From positions 248,001-312,000 of the forward strand of contig NZ_RQGD01000046.1 of the NCBI RefSeq assembly GCF_004770745.1: a DNA stretch of 64,000 nucleotides, written 5' to 3'. This stretch comes from Leptospira ognonensis. Lineage in GTDB: Bacteria > Spirochaetota > Leptospiria > Leptospirales > Leptospiraceae. The notes below the pieces were generated by a model that did no database searches, had not been told where the DNA came from, and saw nothing but the letters and a program-made list of their open reading frames with translations. Position 1 is the stretch's first letter; each line of letters begins with the position of its first letter. The translations under genes and the position numbers were made by a program. Shown here one piece after another: positions 33,407-41,821 of this stretch.

Positions 33407-35356
33407 TTGAATACGTTAAAATACGATAACCTAGTTTTGAGATATAATTTATTTATAAAAACCTTACTGTTTAATTTGCTCCTAACTTTAAGTAGCTGTT
33501 GGGCCAATCCCTTTTGGCAAAAATATTTGAATGTTGGGAAGGATAAAAAAGATAACTCTACCTTTGCGCTCGGTGGGATTCTCAGTCTTTTTGCCCCAAT
33601 TGCTCAAGGAACACCCGAAACTCTCTATTCCGTTGGTGGTTCTATTTCTGGTCTCAGCGGTTCAGGTTTGAAGTTAAAAAATAATGCAGAAGAATTGGCT
33701 ATCAGTACCTCGGGGAATTTTCTCTTTTCTGACTCCTTGCGAACCGGTACAACCTATTCTGTTTCCGTTTCCACACAACCTAGCAATCCGACCCAAGTTT
33801 GTAGTGTAACAAATGGAAATGGAACGATTGTTGATAAAAATATTTTAGATATATCCGTTGTATGTTCCATAAATTCTTTTACCATCGGCGGACTGGTTTC
33901 GGGACTGCTTGGAACGGGCCTCGTTTTACAAAATAATCTAGCAGATGACCTAACCATCAATGCAGATGGAAATTTTGTCTTTCCTCAAGTGATCGCGAAT
34001 GCAGGAAGTTATAGCGTGTCTGTACTTGCCAATCCAGTTAGTCCCACCCAAGTCTGTTCCCCTTCAAACCAAGTCGGTACAGTCGCAGGAGCAAATGTGG
34101 AAAATGTATCCATTATCTGTTCTACAAATAGTTATACAATTTCAGGAAGCATTACGGGACTTGCAGGTTCAGGTTTGGTCCTTCGAAATAATAGTGGAGA
34201 TGATCTTTCGATCTCTAATGGTGCGACAAGTTTTCTTTTTTCAACATCTGTAGCGGATGGACAGACATATAGTGTAACAGTTGCTACACAACCAACATCT
34301 TTATCTCAATCATGCAGTGTGACTTCAGGCAGTGGTACTGTATCTGGTTCAAATATCACTGGAATTTCGATTAATTGTACCACACAAAGTTTTGCTGTCG
34401 GTGGCAGTGTGACTGGCTTTGCAGGAACTGGCTTGGTATTGCAAAACAATGGGAGCAATAACTTACCCATATCAACCGATGGCTCCTTTACATTTTCAAC
34501 TTCGCTGATAGATGGATCGGCCTACAGCGTAACGGTCAGCTCGCAACCGACAGGAACATCGAAAGCATGTAGCGTATTCCAAGGTTCAGGTAATCTCTCC
34601 AATGGAAATGTAACGAATGTTTCTGTCACATGTCTGGAACCGACAGAAATTAGCCAACTGGAACTCTGGTTAAAAGCAGATGCTCTGCCACTCAGCAATG
34701 GCGCCAGTGTATCTGCTTGGAATTCTAGTTTCGGATCCTTCGATGCGACCCAAGGTACGGGGGCAAACCAACCGACTTTCAATACAGGTTTCATCAATGG
34801 TTTGCCTGGTGTTTCCTTTGATGGAATCAATGATTATCTGCAAGGACCAGGTTTTACGGTTTCAAATAATACAATCTTTATCGTAGGCGCTTTTTACCAG
34901 CAAACAGCAGGGAATAATGGAATTTTCTCTTTTTTTCCGGCAAGCGGAAATGATTTTAATAATAATGATGGATTTGCAATTACTTATAAAGACAACTCTG
35001 CCACTTTGAAACCAAAATATGAGAGACAAGTCGGTACAGACGTTTTTCTCCTAGAATCCAACACCACGGCGGGAGTACACTTGCTCAGTTTCAATTTCGG
35101 AAGTGGCACAGGCAATATCTATGTCGATGGCAATGTTACGTTTTCAGACACCTTCTCGCCCATCTCACCTAGCGTTATGCCCTCGACTTATGTCATAGGC
35201 GCAAGACCAGCTGTCGGAGGTTTTTATGGCAGAACGGATTTTGCAGAGATCATCATCTATTCATCCAAGCTCAGCAATGCAGATCGAGAAAAAGTAGAAT
35301 GTTATCTGAAAGCAAAATACAATCTAACATTCGTTAGTAATGCATCCTGCTCTTAA
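33407..35356 (+). CDS. Lipoprotein with four tandem ~83-residue modules and a LamG-like domain
   Basis: 649 residues from a TTG start; no Shine-Dalgarno is clear and another TTG at 33434 is possible. The lipobox is 'LTLSSC' (C31). Four repeats follow (about 75-157, 158-241, 242-327, 328-410). Each opens 'GGsisGL.GsGLvLqNN', contains 'YSVsVstQP' and ends with two cysteines ('CSV' and 'VsC'). The C-terminal 230 residues ('LELWLKADALPLSNGASVSA', 'GVSFDGINDYLQG') are a concanavalin/LamG-like sandwich, often carbohydrate-binding. It is likely surface-exposed. The same module occurs once in the lipoprotein at 41822. Confidence 0.75.
   Translation: MNTLKYDNLVLRYNLFIKTLLFNLLLTLSSCWANPFWQKYLNVGKDKKDNSTFALGGILSLFAPIAQGTPETLYSVGGSISGLSGSGLKLKNNAEELAISTSGNFLFSDSLRTGTTYSVSVSTQPSNPTQVCSVTNGNGTIVDKNILDISVVCSINSFTIGGLVSGLLGTGLVLQNNLADDLTINADGNFVFPQVIANAGSYSVSVLANPVSPTQVCSPSNQVGTVAGANVENVSIICSTNSYTISGSITGLAGSGLVLRNNSGDDLSISNGATSFLFSTSVADGQTYSVTVATQPTSLSQSCSVTSGSGTVSGSNITGISINCTTQSFAVGGSVTGFAGTGLVLQNNGSNNLPISTDGSFTFSTSLIDGSAYSVTVSSQPTGTSKACSVFQGSGNLSNGNVTNVSVTCLEPTEISQLELWLKADALPLSNGASVSAWNSSFGSFDATQGTGANQPTFNTGFINGLPGVSFDGINDYLQGPGFTVSNNTIFIVGAFYQQTAGNNGIFSFFPASGNDFNNNDGFAITYKDNSATLKPKYERQVGTDVFLLESNTTAGVHLLSFNFGSGTGNIYVDGNVTFSDTFSPISPSVMPSTYVIGARPAVGGFYGRTDFAEIIIYSSKLSNADREKVECYLKAKYNLTFVSNASCS
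33629..34636 (+). repeat. Four tandem ~250-bp coding repeats
   Basis: These encode the four ~83-residue modules of the LamG lipoprotein. The copies are clearly related at the protein level but well diverged in DNA, so they are old duplications rather than recent array expansion. Confidence 0.7.
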
Positions 35357-35374
35357 ATTCTCAGCAGCAACTGT

Positions 35375-35761
35375 TTATTTCCGTTTGCCAGCTTCGAGCA
35401 CAGGTAGTCCCGCTTCCGTAGGTATATAATAGACTTCCTTTTCAGCATTGATCTGTTGGATCCAGAGGTATCTCAGGTAGGATTCATTGTTTTTTAGTGA
35501 CTCGCCTAAAATGCGATTGGCTCTTGCGGTGGCTTCAGCACGAACAACTTCTGCTTCTCCTAACATTTTTGCCGAATCCAGCTTGGCCTGTGCCTCCAGA
35601 ACGGCAATCCTTCTTGAGGACTCAGCTTCCGCTAGCTTTGCCTTTCCTTCTTGTTCTGCTATCATCACCGAAACGCTGGGAATGAACAAGGCAACCAGAC
35701 TGCAGTTAGAAAACAAGAGGGATAATCCAAAAATCAAGATCAATTTTAAAAATGGTGTCAT
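35375..35761 (-). CDS. Small lipoprotein resembling a detached SPFH/prohibitin C-terminal tail
   Basis: 128 residues. The lipobox is 'LLFSNC' (C20). The body is an alanine- and glutamate-rich helix ('QEGKAKLAEAESSRRIAVLE', 'VVRAEATARANRILGESL'), then 'YLRYLWIQQINAEKEVYYIP'. This matches the coiled tail of SPFH/band 7 proteins, but the SPFH domain itself is absent. It may be a lipid-anchored oligomerising protein or a partner of a full-length SPFH protein elsewhere (inference). It converges with the LamG lipoprotein 18 bp away. Confidence 0.6.
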   Translation of the reverse strand: MTPFLKLILIFGLSLLFSNCSLVALFIPSVSVMIAEQEGKAKLAEAESSRRIAVLEAQAKLDSAKMLGEAEVVRAEATARANRILGESLKNNESYLRYLWIQQINAEKEVYYIPTEAGLPVLEAGKRK

Positions 35762-36126
35762 GTGTCGATTTCCTTGTCAGGCAAGGTGGCATAAAAATTT
35801 TCGCTGTATACTCGTTTTCTCTCTGAAAAAAGCAAAATTTTGGCTCGGAGGAGTTGACCCCATTTTGTCGAGTATGCCAATCATTATAACAAATCGATTA
35901 CAAATTTCTCTATACATAAATATATAGATATCGTAAATCGTAAATACACAAATGATTCAAAGTATAGATGAATGATATTGAAGATAACTAGGTGACTTAA
36001 GGGGAGAATTAGAACAAAAACGTACAAAACGTACCCATTATCTCAAGCTTTCTTTATAAATGAGTACAAAATTAAAAAAAGTTCTGGATTTAAAATTTCA
36101 ATTTCGGTACATACGTACCTGGCTTT
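35762..36126. other. Divergent intergenic region with clustered GTAC motifs
   Basis: About 365 bp, AT-rich, with no gene. ACGTAC occurs twice within 15 bases (from 36020). GGTAC-ATAC-GTACC (36106-36119) is an inverted repeat with perfect five-base arms ending eight bases before the kinase start. TATA-rich stretches near 35918-35928 could carry -10 boxes. The clustering suggests an operator for the kinase operon. Confidence 0.4.
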
Positions 36127-38262
36127 ATGAAAGATCGTCGCTTAGAACAGGTATGGGAGGGGGGGAATCTCGCATTAGAATCTTTGCCAGTCGCGATTTT
36201 TTGGATCACGCCTGATGGATACATTCACTCCGTCACACAGCGCGCGAGAGTGCTGATGAGCCAAACGGATGCGGACCTTTCTAAAATCAGATTAGACGAG
36301 TTCGTTCGTTTCGAATCGAAACAAGATTACCATACATTTTTCAAAATGATCCTAGAGGGAAAGGAACCAGAATCCTGTCATGTCGCCTGGAACCTGATAG
36401 GTGGTCAGGTGGTATCCTTACTTTTAAGAGGAAACATATCGATAGAAAACGGATTGGTGCAAATCGTCGCCTGTGAGATAACAGGCGAGGGCCCTGACAC
36501 CGCTTTCAAAACCAATTATGAGTTGCTCAAAGATGTCGCAAAAATTGGCCAATGGGAAGTGGACCATAGGGATGGATCCTTATTTTGGTGTAGGAAAACC
36601 TATGAAATTTTTGAGATTGATCCTAACGAAATCCATTTGGATCTAGATTTTTTTACCACTCGCGTCCATCCTGATGACCGCGATATGGTCATGCAGACCT
36701 ACCTTGTCTCCCGGCAAAATCAAACACCTTACGAACTCGACCACCGCATTCTTGTCGGAGAAAAGAAAATCAAGTGGGTGAGAGAAACCTGCCAATGGTC
36801 CTATGATGAAAACGGAAATTCGATCCGCAGTCTGGGAACCTGCCAAGACATCACGAGCCAAAAACAATTGGAAAGCCAATTGCAATCCACAGAGGCAAAT
36901 TACTATCTATTGGTTGAAAACACCTCCACTCTTGTTTGGAGCTGTGATTTAGAATATCGTTTTACCTATCTGAATCCCGCCTGGGAAAAAATTCTCGGAT
37001 ACACCAGGGAAGAAATGATGGATCGGTCTCATTCAGATTTCAAACCAAGCGAGGTTTTGGTACGAGATCAAGAAGCCATTGAGAAATTCAGTCGTGACAA
37101 GGTAGTCGTTTCGGATGCTTATGAAACCATATTTTTAACAAAGCAGGGACAACGTCGATATATCGAATTTCATACTACTCCCATCTTCGATGCTGGTGGT
37201 GAAATCATAGGAACGCACGGTACAGCGCTTGATATCACTGACAGGAGGCTCGCCGAAATCAAACTTGAGGAATCTTTTTTTGAGTTAGAACAGGTACAGT
37301 CAGCCATTGACCAGCATGCCATCGTTGCCATGACAGATCTATCAGGTAAAATAATTTATGCGAACCAAAGATTTTGTGAAATCAGTCAGTATTCCCGGCA
37401 CGATCTACTTGGTAACAATCATCGTATCATCAATTCTGGCCACCATGGCCCCGAGTTTTTTAAGAGCATGTACCAAACCATTAAGAATGGGAATACCTGG
37501 CATGGAGAAATCAAAAATCGAGCAAAGGATGGAACCCATTACTGGGTTTCGACGACAATCTCTCCTTTAAAAAATGCACAAGGAGAGATTGATAGGTATC
37601 TTGCGATTCGAACCGACATAACGGCGATTAAAGAAGCAGAGGAAAAAATTCAAAAACTTTTAAGTGAGAAAGAAATTATTTTGATAGAGGTACACCACCG
37701 TATCAAAAATAATATGAATACGATTTACAGTTTGCTCAGGCTTGAGGCTACCTTGCAGGCTGATTCCACTCAGGAAACAATCCTTGTGGATGCTTCCAAT
37801 CGTGTGAAAAGCATGTTGCTTTTGTATGATAAGTTGTATCGTTCCGAACGTACGGATAAATTGTTGATCAGTGTATATTTCCCCGCTTTAATTGCAGAAA
37901 TCCTAAAGATTTTTCCAAGCAAGATCAAAATTGAAACAATGGTCGAAGTGGATTCCCTCTTACTCGATCCCACCAAAATTTCCTCACTGGGCATCATCCT
38001 CAATGAGCTCATCACAAATTCTATGAAATATTCCTTCGAGGGAAGGCGTTCTGGTAAAATCTCCTTCTCGGCAAAGGAGAAAGAGGGATACTTACATATT
38101 GAATATTCAGATGATGGCATTTCCATGGATCCAAATGTTGATCTCGAACATTCCGTTGGCTTTGGACTCAATCTCATTAGCATGATGATACGCCAGCTCA
38201 AGGGAAAAGTGACCTTAAATCGGATCTCTGGAAATCAATTCTATATTGAGGTTCCTATATAA
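36127..38262 (+). CDS. Multi-PAS sensor histidine kinase (HisKA_2)
   Basis: 711 residues, no membrane segment. Four PAS-like units are visible. The second is of the PAS_3 type ('VHPDDRDMV', 'GTCQDITSQKQ'), the third contains 'TYLNPAWEKILGYTREEMMD', and the fourth 'GKIIYANQRFCEISQYSRHD' with 'GTHYWVSTTISPL'. The HisKA_2 motif is 'EVHHRIKNNMNTIYSLLRLE'. The ATPase domain has 'LGIILNELITNSMKYSF' and 'GFGLNLISMMIRQLKG'. It should sense a cytoplasmic cue and phosphorylate a response regulator. The partner is probably the next gene, whose ATG directly follows this stop codon. The Shine-Dalgarno is weak. Confidence 0.87.
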   Translation: MKDRRLEQVWEGGNLALESLPVAIFWITPDGYIHSVTQRARVLMSQTDADLSKIRLDEFVRFESKQDYHTFFKMILEGKEPESCHVAWNLIGGQVVSLLLRGNISIENGLVQIVACEITGEGPDTAFKTNYELLKDVAKIGQWEVDHRDGSLFWCRKTYEIFEIDPNEIHLDLDFFTTRVHPDDRDMVMQTYLVSRQNQTPYELDHRILVGEKKIKWVRETCQWSYDENGNSIRSLGTCQDITSQKQLESQLQSTEANYYLLVENTSTLVWSCDLEYRFTYLNPAWEKILGYTREEMMDRSHSDFKPSEVLVRDQEAIEKFSRDKVVVSDAYETIFLTKQGQRRYIEFHTTPIFDAGGEIIGTHGTALDITDRRLAEIKLEESFFELEQVQSAIDQHAIVAMTDLSGKIIYANQRFCEISQYSRHDLLGNNHRIINSGHHGPEFFKSMYQTIKNGNTWHGEIKNRAKDGTHYWVSTTISPLKNAQGEIDRYLAIRTDITAIKEAEEKIQKLLSEKEIILIEVHHRIKNNMNTIYSLLRLEATLQADSTQETILVDASNRVKSMLLLYDKLYRSERTDKLLISVYFPALIAEILKIFPSKIKIETMVEVDSLLLDPTKISSLGIILNELITNSMKYSFEGRRSGKISFSAKEKEGYLHIEYSDDGISMDPNVDLEHSVGFGLNLISMMIRQLKGKVTLNRISGNQFYIEVPI

Positions 38263-39519
38263 ATGTCTCCCGTTCATAATGAAAAACGAATCCTCTTTGC
38301 AGAGGATGATCTCATATCCGCCAAGCTATTAATTCATTCTTTAGTTTCCTTAGGTTTCCAAGTGACCCATGTTGAAAATGGCAGACAAGCTATAGAAGCT
38401 TATAACTTAAATCCTTATCCTATTGTCTTAACGGATTATGATATGCCGGAGATGAATGGAAGCCAGCTCATCGATTTTCTGAAAGAAGGCGAAGAAGAAC
38501 CTCTCATCATCGTGCTCACAAGCCATTCAGAATCATCTCTCATCATTGAGATTATGAAAAAAGGGATTCACGATTACATCACAAAACCCATTGAAACAGA
38601 AGAGCTGGCATTAAAACTAAATCGAGCTTTTGAAATGCACTCCATGAAAAGACTTGACCGGATCACCAAACGAGAACGAGAGCTTAGACTCGAAGGTCAC
38701 CTTGACTGGGTTCAATGGAAGGAGAGAAGTGGAGGCACGGGAAAGCTTAAGAATATAAACCAAACCTTATTTGAAAGTTTAAAAACCAGTTTCAATCAAG
38801 GTGCCGGATTTGGGGCGCTCGTGACTCTATTAAAAATGATTTCTGATTTTTCCACGAGAGAAGGCGATTTTTTTAAAATCGAAGCATCTTTTATGGAATT
38901 GATACAAACAAATACGGAGATGGCAGAAAAAGCTCTGGATACCTTTTCAGAAATCGAAACGATTTTAAACGGGAATATCGATCTAGAAAGAGTTTCCGTT
39001 GGAGTGATCTACGAAGATTGCAAAAATATTTTAGTCGAACTCTCAAAGATAGCTGGCATCAAAAACCAAACAATTTTCCTAAGCGAAAAAAAGGCGACCT
39101 TCGATAGTTTTAATGTCAACATACACAGAAACTTATTGAAGAATACAATCACAGAAATTTTAACCAATGCCTGTAAGTTTTCAGTTGCTGAGACAGCCAT
39201 CCATATCTTAATTTATATCGAATCTGGAAACCTTGTTATCGCCGTTTATAATACACCAGTCGCTACGGCTGATCGTATTGAAGGCATTCCCCTTCCTTAT
39301 GAAAACTTAGTTTTTGAGCCTTTCTATCGTCTCACTCGTTTTGTATATGACGAATACAAGACTTTGGACTTTGGATTAGGTCTAACAAAAGCAGATGCGG
39401 TCATTAAAAGATTTCAAGGAAAAATAGAGATTAAAAATATTATCGATCATTTAAATTTGAAAGAAAAGCCTACGACAAAAGTCATCTGTAAGGTGAGCTT
39501 GCCGATCTTAGCTTCTTGA
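38263..39519 (+). CDS. Response regulator with degenerate histidine-kinase-like output
   Basis: 418 residues. The receiver domain (about 8-125) has 'FAEDD', phospho-acceptor in 'IVLTDYDMPEMNG', 'VLTSHS' and 'YITKPIE'. The C-terminal part resembles a kinase ATPase: N box 'NTITEILTNACKFS', F box 'FEPFYR' and G2 box 'DFGLGLTKADAVIKRFQG'. The helical region before it (about 165-240) shows no phospho-acceptor His motif. The G1 position reads 'VYNTPVA' rather than DxGxG. It may be a pseudokinase or signalling adaptor (inference). It starts directly after the upstream kinase stop, so the two are coupled. It overlaps the convergent MarR gene by 12 bp. Confidence 0.75.
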   Translation: MSPVHNEKRILFAEDDLISAKLLIHSLVSLGFQVTHVENGRQAIEAYNLNPYPIVLTDYDMPEMNGSQLIDFLKEGEEEPLIIVLTSHSESSLIIEIMKKGIHDYITKPIETEELALKLNRAFEMHSMKRLDRITKRERELRLEGHLDWVQWKERSGGTGKLKNINQTLFESLKTSFNQGAGFGALVTLLKMISDFSTREGDFFKIEASFMELIQTNTEMAEKALDTFSEIETILNGNIDLERVSVGVIYEDCKNILVELSKIAGIKNQTIFLSEKKATFDSFNVNIHRNLLKNTITEILTNACKFSVAETAIHILIYIESGNLVIAVYNTPVATADRIEGIPLPYENLVFEPFYRLTRFVYDEYKTLDFGLGLTKADAVIKRFQGKIEIKNIIDHLNLKEKPTTKVICKVSLPILAS

Positions 39520-39984
39520 TAGCAACATTTGAAGTTTCAAATTTAAGTCCTGTTTTGCTGGGCCTAGAACCGAAAAAAAATCATGATCAAAAGACTCGAT
39601 CTTCTTGATAGCTACTTTGGTAATTTTTTCTCCACCTGTGGTCAAACGAACTGATTTTGCGCGGGTATCTGTACTGTGCTCGCGTCGATCCACATATCCT
39701 TTTTGCATCAAAGTTCGAATGACTGTCGAAGTTGTCATCGGATCAATTTTGGTATGATCGGATAATAAGACTTGCGTGACTTCCTTTTGCTGTAGGCTCA
39801 ACCACAAGATACTGGCGAGTAAAACAAACTGAGAATGTGTTAAGGCAAGCGGCTCGAGCGTGTTTCGAATCTCTCTTTGCCAAAGACTTGTCACCTGCCA
39901 GAGTAAAAAACCAGAACTATCCTCTGCCTTCTCGACACTAAAGTCGCCACTTGCTTTTATATTAACTGATTTTTTTTGCTTCAT
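39508..39984 (-). CDS. MarR-family transcription regulator
   Basis: 158 residues. Winged helix region 'EVTQVLLSDHTKIDPMTTST', then 'VIRTLMQKGYVDRREHSTDT' and 'AKSVRLTTGGEKI', the MarR wing motif. It overlaps the upstream SRPBCC gene by 23 bp on the same strand, so the two are translated together. It probably controls this pair through the TATGT-N2-ACATA palindrome at 40414-40425. The ligand is unknown. Its 3' end overlaps the convergent response-regulator gene by 12 bp. Confidence 0.87.
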   Translation of the reverse strand: MKQKKSVNIKASGDFSVEKAEDSSGFLLWQVTSLWQREIRNTLEPLALTHSQFVLLASILWLSLQQKEVTQVLLSDHTKIDPMTTSTVIRTLMQKGYVDRREHSTDTRAKSVRLTTGGEKITKVAIKKIESFDHDFFSVLGPAKQDLNLKLQMLLSRS

Positions 39985-40384
39985 GGATCTGCGTTTTTAC
40001 ATCTTCAGGTAGATGTCTTACGATATCTTTCATGACGATCTGGTTCCATAGAAATGCAAGCGGTCCAGAAATGGACATGGTGATCGTAATCTTTAATCCC
40101 TCAGGAGTATTTTCATAAAAATGTTCCCCGTACATTTTTGCCAAAGGAAATTTTGTAAAATCCTTAAAATAAGATTTCGGTTTCACATCGATCAATTGGA
40201 TTTTCACGTCGGGACCACCAGACGGACGTATCATAAAAAAATTTCCTGCCTCAAAAGCATCTTTCATTTCTGATTTTTCGAGAGTGACATCCCAGTTTTT
40301 CCATTGGTTCACATCAGTCATCAAAGTCCAGATTTGATTTTGTGTGATCTCTTTTGTGGTGTAAGTATAAGTGTTCATTATCAT
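39962..40384 (-). CDS. SRPBCC (START/polyketide-cyclase-like) protein
   Basis: About 140 residues. 'IWTLMTDVNQWKNWDVTLEK' and 'MFIRPSGGPD'-type strands followed by 'GLKITITMSISGPLAFLWNQ' fit the SRPBCC ligand-binding fold. These bind or modify small hydrophobic molecules; the ligand is unknown. Three ATG codons compete at the start. The one at 40384 lies six bases after AGGA and is preferred to 40390, which is too close. It is coupled to the MarR gene by a 23-bp overlap, a frequent pairing. Confidence 0.78.
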   Translation of the reverse strand: MIMNTYTYTTKEITQNQIWTLMTDVNQWKNWDVTLEKSEMKDAFEAGNFFMIRPSGGPDVKIQLIDVKPKSYFKDFTKFPLAKMYGEHFYENTPEGLKITITMSISGPLAFLWNQIVMKDIVRHLPEDVKTQIHEAKKIS

Positions 40385-40413
40385 AAGCATTCCTATTATA
40401 TGTATATATATAG

Positions 40414-40425
40414 TATGTGTACATA
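40414..40425. promoter_or_regulatory. Candidate MarR operator
   Basis: TATGT-GT-ACATA is an inverted repeat with perfect five-base arms, 30 bases upstream of the SRPBCC start and amid several TATA-rich -10-like sequences. Position fits autoregulation by the MarR protein of this operon. Confidence 0.45.
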
Positions 40426-40668
40426 TTAAATCAAGAATTAAAAAAATTTACATCGCGAAAATGAAAAGCTCGCTCAGAAGTTTGTGAACCATGTCTTTGA
40501 TACTTGTATTATGTGTGTCAAATATGTCCAGTTAGGCAAATTTTGAGACCTCTTTTGTCGTAGGGGTTTAGTACATACCCGTTAAAAATGGAGAGAATTT
40601 ATTTAGAAACTGAATTTCCGTGTGAAAATGAACGATTTGAACTGTTGAGAGTATCGAAGGATGAATCA

Positions 40669-41790
40669 ATGAAGAAACTAATTCTCTTTGCATTTGCAAT
40701 GACTGTCTGGATTATTCCGCGTGAAAACTTGCATGCTCAATTTACCTGCACGGGTAGCGCTTGCAATTTACTGCCGACAGGACTTACGAATTCTTATAAT
40801 ACGACGTATTATAATATTCAAAAAAATTATTTAAATGAAGTGATGAAAACGAATACAGAGGCAGGCTTTTTAGCAAATATTGGTACTTCGAATGTTGGAA
40901 CTGGAACTGTACGTCGCATTCAATTCGGTGCCAATCTTTCTGCCGCTGGATATAAAAAAGAAGATATTACCATCCAAGAACCAAATTTAAAATTACCAAA
41001 ACTTCCTAATGTGGGAGGATCAGCCATTCCTAACATCACCATTGATTTGAATCCAGGCTGGATTTTAGGATTCGATGAACACCATTGGAGCCGCCGTTTT
41101 GGAATTTTTTTGCACGGAATGAACGGAGTCGTTCCACAAAAAACTTTGGATACTCTAGCAGACAGTAAGAGTTATGATAGCCGGATCGCTATTAAGAGTT
41201 ATGGGGGAATGCTCAGATTTCAAGCAATCGAAAAGATCGGGTTTTTAAAGAATATGTTCACTTGGAATGGGATCAATGTTGGTATCGGTCACCATAGGAT
41301 GGAGGAGAATTTTTCTTTAGTATATAAAGAGGGATCCGCATCCACATTCCAAACTAATTTAATCACCGCTAAATGGGGAGGAGATACAAACTTTGCCTAT
41401 AAAACAAATATTAGAACCACTCATGCTGATATTCGAACCGGAATCGGAATATTCTGGTTTTTGAATGTGATTGTTGGTGGAGGTTATAGCTGGAATACAG
41501 GAGAAAGCTCCATTTCTCTCGCGCGAGTTGGTGTATTTTCCATCCAACCGAGTTCGGATATCAATATCCCGAGGCAATACCAAAATATATTGGATACCAC
41601 TCTCCTCTCCACAAGTACAAATGGCGTTCTCGGATTAACGGTGAGCGGAAATTCTAGCACGCGCAGAAGTATTGGCTACGGGATCGTCGGTCTCGAAGCA
41701 GATGTATATCTTTTGAAGATCATCGTGGAAGGGCTGTACGGTGGACCGGATTTATACTCGGCAAACGTCGGAGCGAAAATTTCATTTTAG
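40669..41790 (+). CDS. Lsa36-like surface/outer-membrane protein
   Basis: 373 residues from the ATG at 40669, which has AAGGA seven bases upstream; the frame extends to 40588 but the signal peptide begins here. The mature protein opens 'QFTCTGSACNLLPTGL', with an early Cys pair. It contains alternating beta-strand-like segments ('GINVGIGHHRMEENFSLVYK', 'NVIVGGGYSWNTGESS') and ends in aromatic 'GAKISF', as outer-membrane beta-barrels do. The overall pattern resembles the Lsa36 family of Leptospira surface adhesins; that match is from memory and needs a search. It is divergent from the SRPBCC gene. Confidence 0.65.
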   Translation: MKKLILFAFAMTVWIIPRENLHAQFTCTGSACNLLPTGLTNSYNTTYYNIQKNYLNEVMKTNTEAGFLANIGTSNVGTGTVRRIQFGANLSAAGYKKEDITIQEPNLKLPKLPNVGGSAIPNITIDLNPGWILGFDEHHWSRRFGIFLHGMNGVVPQKTLDTLADSKSYDSRIAIKSYGGMLRFQAIEKIGFLKNMFTWNGINVGIGHHRMEENFSLVYKEGSASTFQTNLITAKWGGDTNFAYKTNIRTTHADIRTGIGIFWFLNVIVGGGYSWNTGESSISLARVGVFSIQPSSDINIPRQYQNILDTTLLSTSTNGVLGLTVSGNSSTRRSIGYGIVGLEADVYLLKIIVEGLYGGPDLYSANVGAKISF

Positions 41791-41821
41791 CAAGTGGTTG
41801 CTTGCGATTTTGAAAGATCCT

